Positions 7,436 to 16,404 of a DNA stretch of 32,755 nt are shown here, piece after piece. The position numbers and the translations under genes were made by a program. The stretch lies in assembly GCF_951801035.1 (NCBI RefSeq), contig NZ_CATOKT010000016.1. One strand, 5' to 3'. Numbering within the stretch: position 1 is the first letter of the stretch; every line of letters starts with the position of its first letter. The DNA comes from Adlercreutzia sp910585575. Lineage in GTDB: Bacteria; Actinomycetota; Coriobacteriia; Coriobacteriales; Eggerthellaceae. Below the pieces are notes generated by a model, which saw nothing but the letters and a program-made list of their open reading frames with translations, did not search any database and was not told where the DNA came from.

Positions 7436-8266
7436 CTAGAGTGCCCCTTCCTTGAACAGCCCCACATCGTCAAGCGGATCATGGTAGATCAACACCGAAT
7501 CGGGCCGAGCTTGGCATAGCAGCGTTAGGCGGTATTTGCGAGCCAGGCGAATCGTCTCGTCAGTTGGCACCGCCTTGGTAGCCAGAATGGGAATACCGGC
7601 CCGGATGGCCTTCATCACCATATCCACAGGCAAGCGCCCGCTGGAATACACCATGACGTCGCGAAGATCGATGCCCTCGCGCAAAGCCACGCCCACCACC
7701 TTGTCGAAGGCGTTGTGGCGGCCCAGATCCTCGCAGCAGCAGACAATGGCCCCGCCCAGGATCAGATAGCAGCTGTGGGTACCCGTTGTGGCCCGGTGGA
7801 GCGGGGCGTCTTCGGCGAAGGCCCGAGCCGCGCTGAACACCCATTCTCCCTTCCAGGGAATGGGTGTCACCGGATGCAGGGGCTCATCGGAGGTGAAGTA
7901 TGCATTGTAGACGCGGTTCCCCGTGCAGCAGGAGGGCACCGTCTCCACGCCGCGGCGCGAGAAATCGCCCCGGGCGCAGGACAGCAGCACCGAGGCCCGG
8001 GTTCCCTGCTCGCACAGGTACACGTCCTCAATATCCTCCACGCCGTCGATGATACCCTCGGTGAACAGGCGGCCAACCACCAAGTCGACCAGATGATCGG
8101 GGGTGCACACGACGCGCAGGGTGGGCACCGTGTTCACGATGACCTCCATGGCATGCTCTACCAGCACGGCGCGCTCGACCGCCTCCGACGATCCGTCGGC
8201 GGCGAGCAGCCGACCATTGCAGGGCCTGGCCGCCTCTTCTTCCCGATAGCGGTCGACGACGTTCAT
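7436..8266 (-). CDS. fdhD: Formate dehydrogenase accessory sulfurtransferase FdhD
   Basis: FdhD carries sulfur from the cysteine desulfurase IscS to the molybdenum cofactor and is needed for active formate dehydrogenase. The 276-residue product has the family signature EDLGRHNAFDKVVG, followed by VYSSGRLPVDMVMKA and PILATKAVPT. The usual reactive CGxC motif is replaced by adjacent cysteines, Cys113-Cys114 (PSCCTGNR). It starts 3 bases after focA and clearly serves the fdhF product of the same operon. Confidence 0.95.
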   Translation of the reverse strand: MNVVDRYREEEAARPCNGRLLAADGSSEAVERAVLVEHAMEVIVNTVPTLRVVCTPDHLVDLVVGRLFTEGIIDGVEDIEDVYLCEQGTRASVLLSCARGDFSRRGVETVPSCCTGNRVYNAYFTSDEPLHPVTPIPWKGEWVFSAARAFAEDAPLHRATTGTHSCYLILGGAIVCCCEDLGRHNAFDKVVGVALREGIDLRDVMVYSSGRLPVDMVMKAIRAGIPILATKAVPTDETIRLARKYRLTLLCQARPDSVLIYHDPLDDVGLFKEGAL

Positions 8267-8269
8267 CGG

Positions 8270-9100
8270 TTACTTCTCCTGCTTCTTGCGATAGATGAAC
8301 CAGTAGGCCAGGCCGACCAGAAGGCCGCCGACGATATTGCCCGCCGTGGCCAGAACCAAGTTGTAGACGATGCCGCCGACCGTGATGGCGCCGGCAGCTC
8401 CGAAGCCGCCCAGATTCAGCACCAGGCCCATGGGCAGGAAGAACATGTTGGCCACGCAGTGCTCGAAGCCGCAAGCGACGAAAGCGGAGATGGGAAGCAG
8501 AATGCCGAGCACCTTGTCGGCCACCGTCTTGCCGGCAAAGCCAATCCACACGGCCAGGCACACGAGGATGTTGCACATGATCCCCTTGAAGAACAGCGTC
8601 GCCGGATCGAGGGCCACCTTGGCCGCCGCCACCGACACGAAGGCCTCGCCCACAGCGCCCCCGTTCATGCCCTGCAAGTTCGTCATATAGATGATGAACA
8701 GGGCCAGAAGCGATCCGGCCAAGTTGCCGAGCCAGACGATACCCCAGTTGCGCAGCACACCGCCCCAGGAAATCTTGCCCGAGGCCTTGGCGCAGATCAG
8801 AAGCACGTTGCCCGTAAACAGCTCGGCTCCGCAGCACAGCACCAGGGCCAGCCCCAGGCAGAAGCAGATGCCACCCACCATGCGCTGGGCGGCGAAGGGC
8901 ATCGTAGGATCGCCCAAAAACGTGCAGAAGTACATGCCGCCGAAGGCGATGAAGGCACCGGCCAGCATGGCGGATACGAAACACTTGACGCCGGGCATAG
9001 ACGCCTTGGTCACGCCCACGTTCTCGGCTTTGGCCTCGGTGGCCGCCGGCGCCAGCGCGTCGGGGCTGATGGCCGCCAAATCTTCTTTCACAATAGACAT
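8270..9100 (-). CDS. focA: Formate/nitrite transporter family channel (FocA-type)
   Basis: A 276-residue FNT-family pentameric channel. Six hydrophobic segments are evident. Signature regions are GAELFTGN (residues 91-98), KGIMCNILVCLAVW, and GFEHCVANMFFLPMG with His214 at the place of the gating His209 of E. coli FocA. The N-terminal 35 residues are a soluble tail, as in FocA, which senses formate state. It lies between hycI (18 bases) and fdhD (3 bases). Location in a formate hydrogenlyase operon argues for formate rather than nitrite as substrate. A ribosome-binding site AGAAAGGAATG lies before the ATG. Confidence 0.95.
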   Translation of the reverse strand: MSIVKEDLAAISPDALAPAATEAKAENVGVTKASMPGVKCFVSAMLAGAFIAFGGMYFCTFLGDPTMPFAAQRMVGGICFCLGLALVLCCGAELFTGNVLLICAKASGKISWGGVLRNWGIVWLGNLAGSLLALFIIYMTNLQGMNGGAVGEAFVSVAAAKVALDPATLFFKGIMCNILVCLAVWIGFAGKTVADKVLGILLPISAFVACGFEHCVANMFFLPMGLVLNLGGFGAAGAITVGGIVYNLVLATAGNIVGGLLVGLAYWFIYRKKQEK

Positions 9101-9118
9101 CGAATCATTCCTTTCTGG

Positions 9119-9631
9119 TTAGCCGACGAAGGGGTAGCCCGAAAAATCGGCCCCGTCGACCAGGGTTTGGTAAAGATGGTCCACAGCCTCCAGAACCTGC
9201 GGATGCACCGGCCCGAAGAACTCGGTGGCCGCCGGCTGGATGCCGAGGAAGGTGACGTCGTCGCACATCGCCTCCAGCTCGGAGAGCAGGTAGGTGATGG
9301 GCAGCGTGTGGGTGGTTATGAGGGATTGAGTGGCTACGTGCTCGCCGCCGAGGCGCCGGATGGCGCCGGGCTCAAGGCCCATGGCCGCCGCGTCCACCAG
9401 AAGCAACCGTCGCGGAGCGAGGCGGCGCAGGTACCCGAGCTCGTTTTCAGGAGTCTGGCCTCCGTCCACCGCCGACCAGCCCTCGATCGGGTGATCTTCC
9501 AGCTTCTTGGCCAAAAGCGGGCCTGCCGCATCGTCGCCCCGCAACACGCTTCCAACGCAGAAGACAACGCAGCCGCCGCGCTCGGACTCCTCGGCCGCAG
9601 CCAAGATGTCTGCCGCGCTTCGCTCTAGCAT
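9119..9631 (-). CDS. hycI: Hydrogenase 3/4 maturation endopeptidase HycI
   Basis: HycI removes the C-terminal peptide of the NiFe large subunit after nickel insertion. The product (170 residues) has VGSVLRGDDAAGPLLAKKL, VDAAAMGLEPG and TTHTLPITYLLSEL, supplying the Asp/Asp/His nickel-sensing residues, and FLGIQPAATEFFGPVHP typical of the HycI subgroup. The chosen ATG at 9631 has a strong GGAGG site 6 bases upstream; an upstream in-frame start at 9670 lacks this and would extend further into hycH. The ATG overlaps the hycH stop by 7 bases, implying translational coupling. Its target is the HyfG protein of this operon. Confidence 0.93.
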   Translation of the reverse strand: MLERSAADILAAAEESERGGCVVFCVGSVLRGDDAAGPLLAKKLEDHPIEGWSAVDGGQTPENELGYLRRLAPRRLLLVDAAAMGLEPGAIRRLGGEHVATQSLITTHTLPITYLLSELEAMCDDVTFLGIQPAATEFFGPVHPQVLEAVDHLYQTLVDGADFSGYPFVG

Positions 9632-10158
9632 GTGACCCTCCTTCCCATGGCGTAGACGGCCGGCTCGCACTGGATCTCCTCCAGAAGGCGCAGGAACTCC
9701 GCAAGCCAGCTGGGAGCGTCGGCGGCCGTGACGGCACCCGCGACGCCCTCCCCCGCCGAGGCCTCGTCGGCCGCCGACATGCCCAGCTGCTCGAGAGTCG
9801 CCAGCACGCCGGGCTTCACGGCGCCCACGTGCTCCCGCTTCAGCTCGATCTCGCCGAAGCGCTCGATGCCGGCCAGTTTCTCATAGGCATCGCCCGGCCC
9901 CAGAAGGCCCAGCACATCGGCGAAGACCTCGCGCGAGGTGGCCAGGCGCGGCTTGAGGCAGTCGATGACGCCGGTATGGTGCCCGATGGCGAGCGTGTAG
10001 TACAGCACCGACTGCACCTCCTCGGGAATAGAGCGCTCGTTATCCACGAACTTCTGACCCAGGCGGTAGAACACCACTTCCTGGGCCGTGCGGCCGTCGG
10101 TGGTGTGCCGCGCCGCCTCTCGTGCCACCCCCGGACGAGTCGTCTCCTGCCGCGCCAT
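9625..10158 (-). CDS. hycH: Formate hydrogenlyase maturation protein HycH (HyfJ-like)
   Basis: A 177-residue protein of the HycH/HyfJ family, a cytoplasmic factor needed for assembly of formate hydrogenlyase but not part of the finished complex. Recognisable family sequence is EVVFYRLGQKFVDNERSIPE and YYTLAIGHHTGVIDCLKPRL. The C-terminal third has an Ala/Gly-rich variable insert (about residues 125-150) before SWLAEFLRLLEEI. It starts 5 bases after hyfI and overlaps hycI. The precise biochemical action of this family is not settled. Confidence 0.92.
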   Translation of the reverse strand: MARQETTRPGVAREAARHTTDGRTAQEVVFYRLGQKFVDNERSIPEEVQSVLYYTLAIGHHTGVIDCLKPRLATSREVFADVLGLLGPGDAYEKLAGIERFGEIELKREHVGAVKPGVLATLEQLGMSAADEASAGEGVAGAVTAADAPSWLAEFLRLLEEIQCEPAVYAMGRRVTC

Positions 10159-10163
10159 CGCTG

Positions 10164-10955
10164 TTACTCCTCCACGATCTTGCTCATGAGCAGAGCCTTC
10201 AAATCCATGAACACAGCTCGCTTTCGCGTGTCAGTTTCGGCCGCTATCAGACGATCGGCAGCTCCCAGAGCATCCTCTTTATCTTTGACAAGGGCCATCA
10301 TAAACTCGTCTACGATTTGCTTGCCGTAGTAGTAGCCGCTCATCAACCGCGCCTCGTGCTCGAAGGCCGTGCGCACCTTGTAGGGAATGGCGGGAAACGC
10401 CAAGGGTGCCTGCTCGTCGGCCGGAGCCGCATGATGGATCGCATGCAGCTTCTGGTCGAGCAACCCCAGCGTCAAGGCGAAGCCGTAGATGGTGGCCTGG
10501 GGCGAAGGCGGGCACCCCGGCACGTACACGTCCACCGGCAAAATAGGATCAGTACCGCCCCACACGCAGTAGTTATCGTGGAAGATACCGCCCGTGCAGC
10601 CGCATGCGCCGTAAGACATGACGATCTTCGGGTCGGGGGCGGCGTGGTAGGCTCGTAGAGCCGGCTCGCGCATGGCCCTGGTCATAGCGCCGGTATACAG
10701 CAGCACGTCGGCATGGCGGGGCGAGGGCACCACCTTGATACCGAAGCGCTCGGCGTCGAATACCGCCGTGATGGTGGAGAAGATTTCTATCTCGCAGCCG
10801 TTGCAGCCGCCGCAGTCAATGCGGTACACGTACACCGAACGCTTGATTGACTGAAGCAGCTTTTGCTTGGCCTCGGCCACCTTCGCATCCAGCACAATCG
10901 GGTCGGGTTTCCACTGTAGTGCCGACGGCACCTCATGATCGAACATTATGCGCAC
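10164..10955 (-). CDS. hyfI: NiFe hydrogenase small subunit, HyfI/HycG (NuoB-like)
   Basis: The electron-transfer subunit next to the NiFe catalytic protein, homologous to NuoB of complex I. The 263-residue product has DCGGCNGCEIE (Cys48, 51, 54), ACGCTGGIFHDNYC (Cys118, 120, 130) and VYVPGCPPSPQA (Cys148), giving the ligands of the proximal [4Fe-4S] cluster. After about residue 165 it carries a C-terminal helical extension like that of HycG/HyfI. Its start overlaps the end of hyfH by 10 bases. It has no twin-arginine signal, so the hydrogenase module faces the cytoplasm. Confidence 0.95.
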   Translation of the reverse strand: MRIMFDHEVPSALQWKPDPIVLDAKVAEAKQKLLQSIKRSVYVYRIDCGGCNGCEIEIFSTITAVFDAERFGIKVVPSPRHADVLLYTGAMTRAMREPALRAYHAAPDPKIVMSYGACGCTGGIFHDNYCVWGGTDPILPVDVYVPGCPPSPQATIYGFALTLGLLDQKLHAIHHAAPADEQAPLAFPAIPYKVRTAFEHEARLMSGYYYGKQIVDEFMMALVKDKEDALGAADRLIAAETDTRKRAVFMDLKALLMSKIVEE

Positions 10956-11476
10956 CCCCCTTCGCGAGGCTGCTTCTGAAACGCCCGGGCATCATCGGTG
11001 CGACGACAGTCCAGGCAGAGATCTACTTTCTCGATATCGGCCGCCGCCGCGCCACCCACCCGTGCCAGAACGCGCCGGGCGTAGTCGACTTCCTTGGCCA
11101 CGGCATAGGGCTTGCCGCAGCGAGCACAGCGCGCCACCTCGTAGGAGCACGATTCCCGCAGGTCGTCCTTGCACTTCACTGCCAGCTCGAACTCGCGAGT
11201 TAGCTCAATGGCGAACAGCGGGCACACCTCCTGGCACCGACCGCAGAAGATACAGCGACCGTAGCTGATATCCCACGTCAGATGCGACTGGTCGGCATCG
11301 AGCTCCATGGTGATGGCGTTGGCCGGGCAGGCGATGGCGCAGGCGCCGCAGGCGATGCACAGCTTCTCGTTGTGCTCCGGCTTGCCGCGGAAACCCTCGG
11401 GCATCTCGTAGGGCGCGAACGGATAGCCGATGGTGGCATCGCCCGCACGGCCGATTTCCCTGAACAGCTTCAACAT
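10946..11476 (-). CDS. hyfH: Hydrogenase ferredoxin subunit HyfH/HycF (NuoI-like)
   Basis: A 176-residue polyferredoxin that carries electrons toward the HyfI cluster, homologous to NuoI. Two [4Fe-4S] motifs are visible: CIACGACAIACP (Cys40, 43, 46, 50) and CIFCGRCQEVCP (Cys75, 78, 81, 85). The C-terminal half adds two CxxC pairs (CARC at 117-120 and CLDC at 154-157) that could bind a further metal. The start is 3 bases after hyfG. Confidence 0.94.
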   Translation of the reverse strand: MLKLFREIGRAGDATIGYPFAPYEMPEGFRGKPEHNEKLCIACGACAIACPANAITMELDADQSHLTWDISYGRCIFCGRCQEVCPLFAIELTREFELAVKCKDDLRESCSYEVARCARCGKPYAVAKEVDYARRVLARVGGAAAADIEKVDLCLDCRRTDDARAFQKQPREGGCA

Positions 11477-11479
11477 GGC

Positions 11480-13219
11480 CTACCACCCCTTTCCGGAAAG
11501 CGGCGAATGGGTGCGGCGGCGGCAGTAGCCCTCCAGCTGATCCTTGGTCAGGACCGTCTCGGCCTTCTTTTTGACATCCACCACGGTCACGCGATCGGTG
11601 CAGGAATAGCACGGATCCATGGAGCCCACGATGATGGCCGCGTCGGCCACCGTGTTGCCGCGGAACATATAGCGCAGGATCGGCCAGTTCGAATACGTGG
11701 CCGCCTTGGCGCGCCAGCGGTAGCACTTCTGGTTGTCGCCCACCATGGCCCAGTGCATGTCCTCGCCGCGCGGCGCCTCGGTGTAGCCGAGCGCGTACTT
11801 GTGCGGCGTGTACTGCCAGTCTTCCGTGCGAATGGGCCCCCCGGGAGCGCCATCGAGCATCTGCTCGATCATGGTCAGCGAATCCATGAACTCTTCGACG
11901 CGCACGAGGGTGCGGCTCTGCACATCGCAGCCGTCATGGCTGCGGGCCGTAAGGCCGGTCAGGTACTTGTAGCCGTCGAAGGGGTGGTCGAAACGCACAT
12001 CGCGGGCAATGCCGCTGCCGCGCACGCACGGGCCCACGGGGCTGTAGTCGCGGGCCACCGACGGGTCAAGACGCCCGACGCCGGCAGTGCGGCTCTCGAA
12101 GTTCGCCGTCGAAACGAGCATGTCCACCAAGGCCTCGACCTCGTTGCGCAGCTCGCGCACGTACTTGACGGTGGCCATCTTCTGCTCGTCCAAGATATCG
12201 CGGCGCACGCCGCCGATGAGGTTCAGGCCGTAGGTCTTGCGGGCGCCAGTGAGGAGCACCGCCAGATCCATGGTCTTCTCGCGCACGCGGAAGAAGTGCT
12301 GGAAGCCCGTGTCGAAGCCGCAGTAGTGGCACACGAGACCCAGGTTCAGCAAATGCGAGTGCAAGCGCTCCACCTCGAGCAAGATAGCTCGGATGTACTG
12401 GGCGCGAACCGGCACTTCGATGCCCTGGGCGTGCTCCACGGCTTCGGCGTAGGCCACAGAATGGGCGTTGCCGCAAATGCCGCAGATGCGGTCGGCCAGA
12501 AACGTGACGGCGTCGTAGTCCAAACGGCTCTCGGCCACCTTCTCCATGCCGCGGTGCACGTAGAACAGCCGGTAGTCGGCATCGATGATCTCCTCGCCCT
12601 CCACGAACAGGCGGAAATGGCCCGGCTCGTCGGAGGTGATGTGCAAAGGCCCCATGGGCACCTGGGTGGTCTCCTCGGCGTTGCCCTCGTAGAGGAACGA
12701 GTAGTTCTCCACATCGCACGCCGGCGCCGGGCGCTTGCGGTAGTCCATCGAGTCCTTCCGCAAGGGGTACAGATTCGCCGGCCAATCATCAGGCAGCACC
12801 AGGCGCCGCTCGTCGGGCAGGCCCACGGCACGCAGGCCGAACATGTCGAAGGCCTCTCGCTCGGACCACACGCAGGCAGGCACTCGAGGCGTCACCGAGG
12901 GGTATTCCATGGAATGCGGGTCGATTTCGACGCGCACGGTGACGAAGCCGGGATCGTCCTCCTCCATGGACAGCAGATAGTACAGCGCGTAGCAGCCTTT
13001 GAGGGGGCGCTCGTCGTTGGCCACCATGTTAGGCAGCCAGCCGCCCCGCCCGTAGTAAAGGAACTCCACCACGTCGGGAAGCATATCGGTGGGAACGGTA
13101 ATGGTCACTTGGTCCTCGGCCTGCCATGCGGCATCGAGCACCGAGCCTGGGAAGGTGTCCCGCACGGCCTGCACATGGCTCTCGCAGCGGCGCAGCGCCG
13201 TATTCTTTTTCGCGGTCAT
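11480..13219 (-). CDS. hyfG: NiFe hydrogenase large subunit HyfG/HycE, NuoC-NuoD fusion
   Basis: The catalytic subunit of a group 4 energy-converting hydrogenase, which reduces protons to H2. Of 579 residues, about the first 170 form a NuoC-like (30 kDa) domain, and the rest is NuoD-like. Nickel ligands are RICGIC (Cys246, Cys249) and DPCYSC (Cys537, Cys540). After Arg543 there is a 36-residue tail starting VTVVDVK; by analogy with HycE, HycI would cut after Arg543. The start overlaps the hyfF stop by one base (TAATG). Length and layout agree with E. coli HycE/HyfG. Confidence 0.97.
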   Translation of the reverse strand: MTAKKNTALRRCESHVQAVRDTFPGSVLDAAWQAEDQVTITVPTDMLPDVVEFLYYGRGGWLPNMVANDERPLKGCYALYYLLSMEEDDPGFVTVRVEIDPHSMEYPSVTPRVPACVWSEREAFDMFGLRAVGLPDERRLVLPDDWPANLYPLRKDSMDYRKRPAPACDVENYSFLYEGNAEETTQVPMGPLHITSDEPGHFRLFVEGEEIIDADYRLFYVHRGMEKVAESRLDYDAVTFLADRICGICGNAHSVAYAEAVEHAQGIEVPVRAQYIRAILLEVERLHSHLLNLGLVCHYCGFDTGFQHFFRVREKTMDLAVLLTGARKTYGLNLIGGVRRDILDEQKMATVKYVRELRNEVEALVDMLVSTANFESRTAGVGRLDPSVARDYSPVGPCVRGSGIARDVRFDHPFDGYKYLTGLTARSHDGCDVQSRTLVRVEEFMDSLTMIEQMLDGAPGGPIRTEDWQYTPHKYALGYTEAPRGEDMHWAMVGDNQKCYRWRAKAATYSNWPILRYMFRGNTVADAAIIVGSMDPCYSCTDRVTVVDVKKKAETVLTKDQLEGYCRRRTHSPLSGKGW

Positions 13220-14796
13220 TACTCGACCACCTCCTCGACCTCTTCCTGAACGGCCAGCGCCGCCATCGCCTCGTCGAACAAGCTGCCGTTGACGGGGTTC
13301 TCGGACTCATAATTCAACACGATGGCGCTGGCTTCCTCGATAGAGCCCGCCAAGGGCCCGGGCAGCGCTACGCCGAGCAGCACCACGAGCGCCAGCAGCA
13401 CCACCTCGGGCACCAGGGCCAGCGGCGACACGTCGCCGCGCTTCACGCCCTCGGGCGCCCGGCCCAAAGCCGATCCGGTGATCATGTGCACGAGCGCCAT
13501 AATGACCACCACGAGCGCGACCAGCACCAACGCCACCGCCCACCAGCACCGGGCCGCCACGCCAGCAAGGATCATGAACATCTCGCTCACGAACATGGCG
13601 AAGGGCGGGAAGCCGGCCAGGGCCAGGCACCCGAGGATGAACAGCACGCCCGTAACGGGGGCCACCGACACGATGCCCTTGATCTTCGAAAGGTCACGGG
13701 TGTGGTACTTCATCATCACATTGCCGGACAGGCAGAACATGAAGGCCTTGGTCAGGCCATGGGCCACGCAGTGCACAAGCCCCGCAATGATGCCGAGCGG
13801 GCCGCCGATGCCGAAGCACACGGCGATGAGGCCCACGTTCTCGCACGAGCTGTAGGCCAACTTGCGCTTGAGGTCGTTCTGCTTGTACACCTCGAAGGCC
13901 GCATAGCCCACCGACAGCACGCCGAGGATCATCATGATAGTTTGGGGGAACGAATCGCCTACGTTGGCCGCGGCCAGAATATAGAATCGCAGCACAATGA
14001 GGATCGCGCACTTCAGCAGCACGCCGGACAGCAGACCCGATACCGGGCTCGGCGCCTCGGAGTGGGCGTCGGGCAGCCACGTGTGCATGGGGAACAGGCC
14101 CGCCTTGGTGCCGAAGCCGATCGCGGCGAACACGAACGCTATCATCATGAGAGAGTGGTCCATCAGCGGCGCGTTCGGCAGAATGGCCGTCCAGAACACC
14201 GCCTGATGGGGATCGGCCATGATGTCGGCGGCGTTCGCGTACACCAGCAGCGTGCCGAACAGGCCGAAGGCCACGCCGGCCGTGCACACGATCACGTACT
14301 TCCAGGCAGCCTCCAGGGCCAGCTTGGTGCGATACACGCCCACCAAAAACACCGTGGACAAGGTAGTGGCCTCGACCGATACCCACATCATAATGATGTT
14401 GTTCGAGGTAACCGCCAGGATCATCGAGAACACGAACAGGCTGAAGAACACGTAGTACTGCTTGACCTGCGAGGGCCCCAGCTTGCCGTCGGCCACATCA
14501 TGGGCCACATAGGGCAGCGAGTACAACCCCGTGCACGGCGCGATAACAGCAATCAGGGCCAGGAACAGCGCGCTCAGGCCATCGAGATGGAACCATTCGC
14601 CCACCGAGAAAATATCGCTGCCGGAAAACACCGCCACGACCAGCGACAGACCCGCCACGGCCACCCCGGCCAGAGAGACCAGGTGAATGACCTCGTACAC
14701 GGCCCGCGGCACCGTCTTGCTGGGCAGCACGGCCATCAGCAGGGCCGCTGCCACCGGGCACCCGAGAAGTATAAGAAGCAACATTGAATAATCCAT
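13219..14796 (-). CDS. hyfF: Hydrogenase-4 membrane subunit HyfF (antiporter-like)
   Basis: A 525-residue polytopic protein of the NuoL/M/N-Mrp antiporter superfamily, matching the HyfF subgroup in length. Conserved charged residues for ion translocation include Glu142 (WVSVEATTLST), Lys231 (GFGTKAGLFPMHTWLPDAH) and Lys262 (LLSGVLLK). The C-terminus is acidic and cytoplasmic (VQEEVEEVVE). It starts 3 bases after hyfE. In this operon it is one of only two antiporter-like subunits, with HyfB. Confidence 0.94.
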   Translation of the reverse strand: MDYSMLLLILLGCPVAAALLMAVLPSKTVPRAVYEVIHLVSLAGVAVAGLSLVVAVFSGSDIFSVGEWFHLDGLSALFLALIAVIAPCTGLYSLPYVAHDVADGKLGPSQVKQYYVFFSLFVFSMILAVTSNNIIMMWVSVEATTLSTVFLVGVYRTKLALEAAWKYVIVCTAGVAFGLFGTLLVYANAADIMADPHQAVFWTAILPNAPLMDHSLMMIAFVFAAIGFGTKAGLFPMHTWLPDAHSEAPSPVSGLLSGVLLKCAILIVLRFYILAAANVGDSFPQTIMMILGVLSVGYAAFEVYKQNDLKRKLAYSSCENVGLIAVCFGIGGPLGIIAGLVHCVAHGLTKAFMFCLSGNVMMKYHTRDLSKIKGIVSVAPVTGVLFILGCLALAGFPPFAMFVSEMFMILAGVAARCWWAVALVLVALVVVIMALVHMITGSALGRAPEGVKRGDVSPLALVPEVVLLALVVLLGVALPGPLAGSIEEASAIVLNYESENPVNGSLFDEAMAALAVQEEVEEVVE

Positions 14797-14799
14797 GGC

Positions 14800-15456
14800 T
14801 TATCCCTTCAGCTCGCAAAGGTCGTCGGCATCAAGGGTGTGCGCGTAGTGCGCCATGCGCCACACGAGCACGGCCAGAATGATCACCGCGAAAATGGCAT
14901 CTGTGGCCACGCCGATCTCCACCAGCTCGGGAGCCTGCGGGGCCAGGAGCGCCAGCGTCACGTGAGAGCCGTTCTCCATCAGGCAGTACCCGAAGATCTG
15001 CTTGAAGATGGAGCGCTGGATGACGATGCAGGTAAGGCCGATGAAGAAGTGGGCCAAGGACACGGCCAGCGTGGGCTTCACCGCAGCGGCCGTGGGCAGA
15101 TCGATGCCCGACACCGCCACGAAGCACACGAACACTTCGACGGCTACCAGGGCCACCGACTTCATGGGGTTCAGCTTCGGCGGCAAATCCACCTTGGCAT
15201 CGCCGCCCAGCTTCTTCAAGGTGAACAGCAAAATAGCCGGCACGAGGATAACCTTGGTGGCGAAGGCCGTCGCGCCCCACGTGAAGAGCTCGGCCGATCC
15301 CGTGACAGCGCCCAGCGACAGCAGCACGCCCACCAGCACCAGCGACTGCAGCGAGTACAGACACGCCGCCGCCTTGCCGGTGCGGGCCAGCACCACCGTC
15401 ATCGAGGTGATGATCAGGCACGCTCCCAGCACGTTTACCAGAGAGTAATCGAACAT
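14800..15456 (-). CDS. hyfE: Hydrogenase-4 membrane subunit HyfE
   Basis: A 218-residue membrane protein matching HyfE (216 residues in E. coli) in size and sequence style. It has several hydrophobic helices; the N-terminal part resembles NuoK. Notable segments are CLYSLQSLVLVGVLLSLGAV, FKQIFGYCLMENGSHVTLAL and GVATDAIFAVIILAVLVWRM. HyfE is present in Hyd-4-type complexes and absent from the simpler Hyc complex, so its presence places this operon in the hyf class. It lies 12 bases after hyfC and 3 before hyfF. Confidence 0.92.
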   Translation of the reverse strand: MFDYSLVNVLGACLIITSMTVVLARTGKAAACLYSLQSLVLVGVLLSLGAVTGSAELFTWGATAFATKVILVPAILLFTLKKLGGDAKVDLPPKLNPMKSVALVAVEVFVCFVAVSGIDLPTAAAVKPTLAVSLAHFFIGLTCIVIQRSIFKQIFGYCLMENGSHVTLALLAPQAPELVEIGVATDAIFAVIILAVLVWRMAHYAHTLDADDLCELKG

Positions 15457-15468
15457 ACGCGTCCCCTC

Positions 15469-16395
15469 CTAAATTCCGATGACGAGGAACACGAGGGAAA
15501 GCGAGGCAATTCCCACGACGAACCAGGTGTAGCGGCCCAGCAGCTTATAACGCACGCGCATCACGGAGTTCTCAATGACCGAGGTCACCAGGAACACTGC
15601 CAGCACCTTCACCACGTAGGCGACGAAACCGAACAGCACATCCAACGGAGCCAGCGTGGACGCCGCACCGAAGGGCAGGAAAATGGCCACGAATAAGCTG
15701 GCCACCACCAACTGCTTGACTGAGACGCCCAGCTTCAGCATAGCCAGCGACGGCCCGGAGTAGGCGGCCAGCGGGCCTTCCTGAATCTCCTGCTCGGCCT
15801 CGGCCAAATCGAAGGGGAGCTTGCCCATCTCGATGTAGCAGGCCATGGCGCAGGCCACGCCCGCCACCACCACAGCCACCAGGGGATAGGCCGTCAGCGT
15901 AGCCACGGCGCTAGCCATCAGGCCCACATTGGTCGACCCGGCCGCCAGGGCCATCACGAACAGCACGAGGATGAGCGACGGCTCAACGAGCACGCCCACC
16001 AGCAACTCGCGTACACCGCCGATGGCCGTGTAGGACCCGGCCGAATCGATGGACGCCAAGCTGAACATAAAGCGCGGCAGGGCCATCAGGTACAGAATGG
16101 TAATGATGTCGCCCAGCAGCGGCACCGGGCAGACCAGCGTAACCAGCGGCAAGCCGGCAGCAACCAGAATGAACGAGCCCAAAAATACCGGTGGCATCAA
16201 GCGCGACACCAGCCCGCTTCCCCCTTCGCGCACCTCGCAGCGCTTCCACAGCTTCGCCAGGTCGTAGTAGTCCTGCAAAATGCCGGGGCCTTTGCGGGCG
16301 TGCATCTTAGCCCGAATGGTTCGGGCGATACCCGAGATCAACGGCGCCAAAGCAACCAGAAGGACAGCCTGCAGCAATGCGATAACAAAAGACAT
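15469..16395 (-). CDS. hyfC: Hydrogenase membrane anchor HyfC/HycD (NuoH-like)
   Basis: A 308-residue membrane protein of the NuoH/HycD family that joins the hydrogenase module to the membrane arm. Typical segments are the N-terminal RAKMHARKGPGILQDYYDLA loop and the acidic loop LPFDLAEAEQEIQEGPLAAYSGP, the quinone-site region of NuoH, adapted here to proton or charge transfer without quinone. About eight hydrophobic segments are visible. It starts 9 bases after hyfB. Confidence 0.95.
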   Translation of the reverse strand: MSFVIALLQAVLLVALAPLISGIARTIRAKMHARKGPGILQDYYDLAKLWKRCEVREGGSGLVSRLMPPVFLGSFILVAAGLPLVTLVCPVPLLGDIITILYLMALPRFMFSLASIDSAGSYTAIGGVRELLVGVLVEPSLILVLFVMALAAGSTNVGLMASAVATLTAYPLVAVVVAGVACAMACYIEMGKLPFDLAEAEQEIQEGPLAAYSGPSLAMLKLGVSVKQLVVASLFVAIFLPFGAASTLAPLDVLFGFVAYVVKVLAVFLVTSVIENSVMRVRYKLLGRYTWFVVGIASLSLVFLVIGI

Positions 16396-16404
16396 GGCAT
16401 CCTC

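Noticed and set aside
7715..9628. Plus-strand frame of over 600 codons opposite fdhD, focA and hycI
   Set aside because: Low-complexity His/Gln/Arg-rich translation, exact shadow of three well-supported genes.
9632..9670. Earlier start for hycI
   Set aside because: The ATG at 9631 has a much better ribosome-binding site and fits homologous starts.
11282..13249. Plus-strand frame opposite hyfG/hyfH
   Set aside because: Shadow of the hydrogenase large subunit; no ribosome-binding site or motif.
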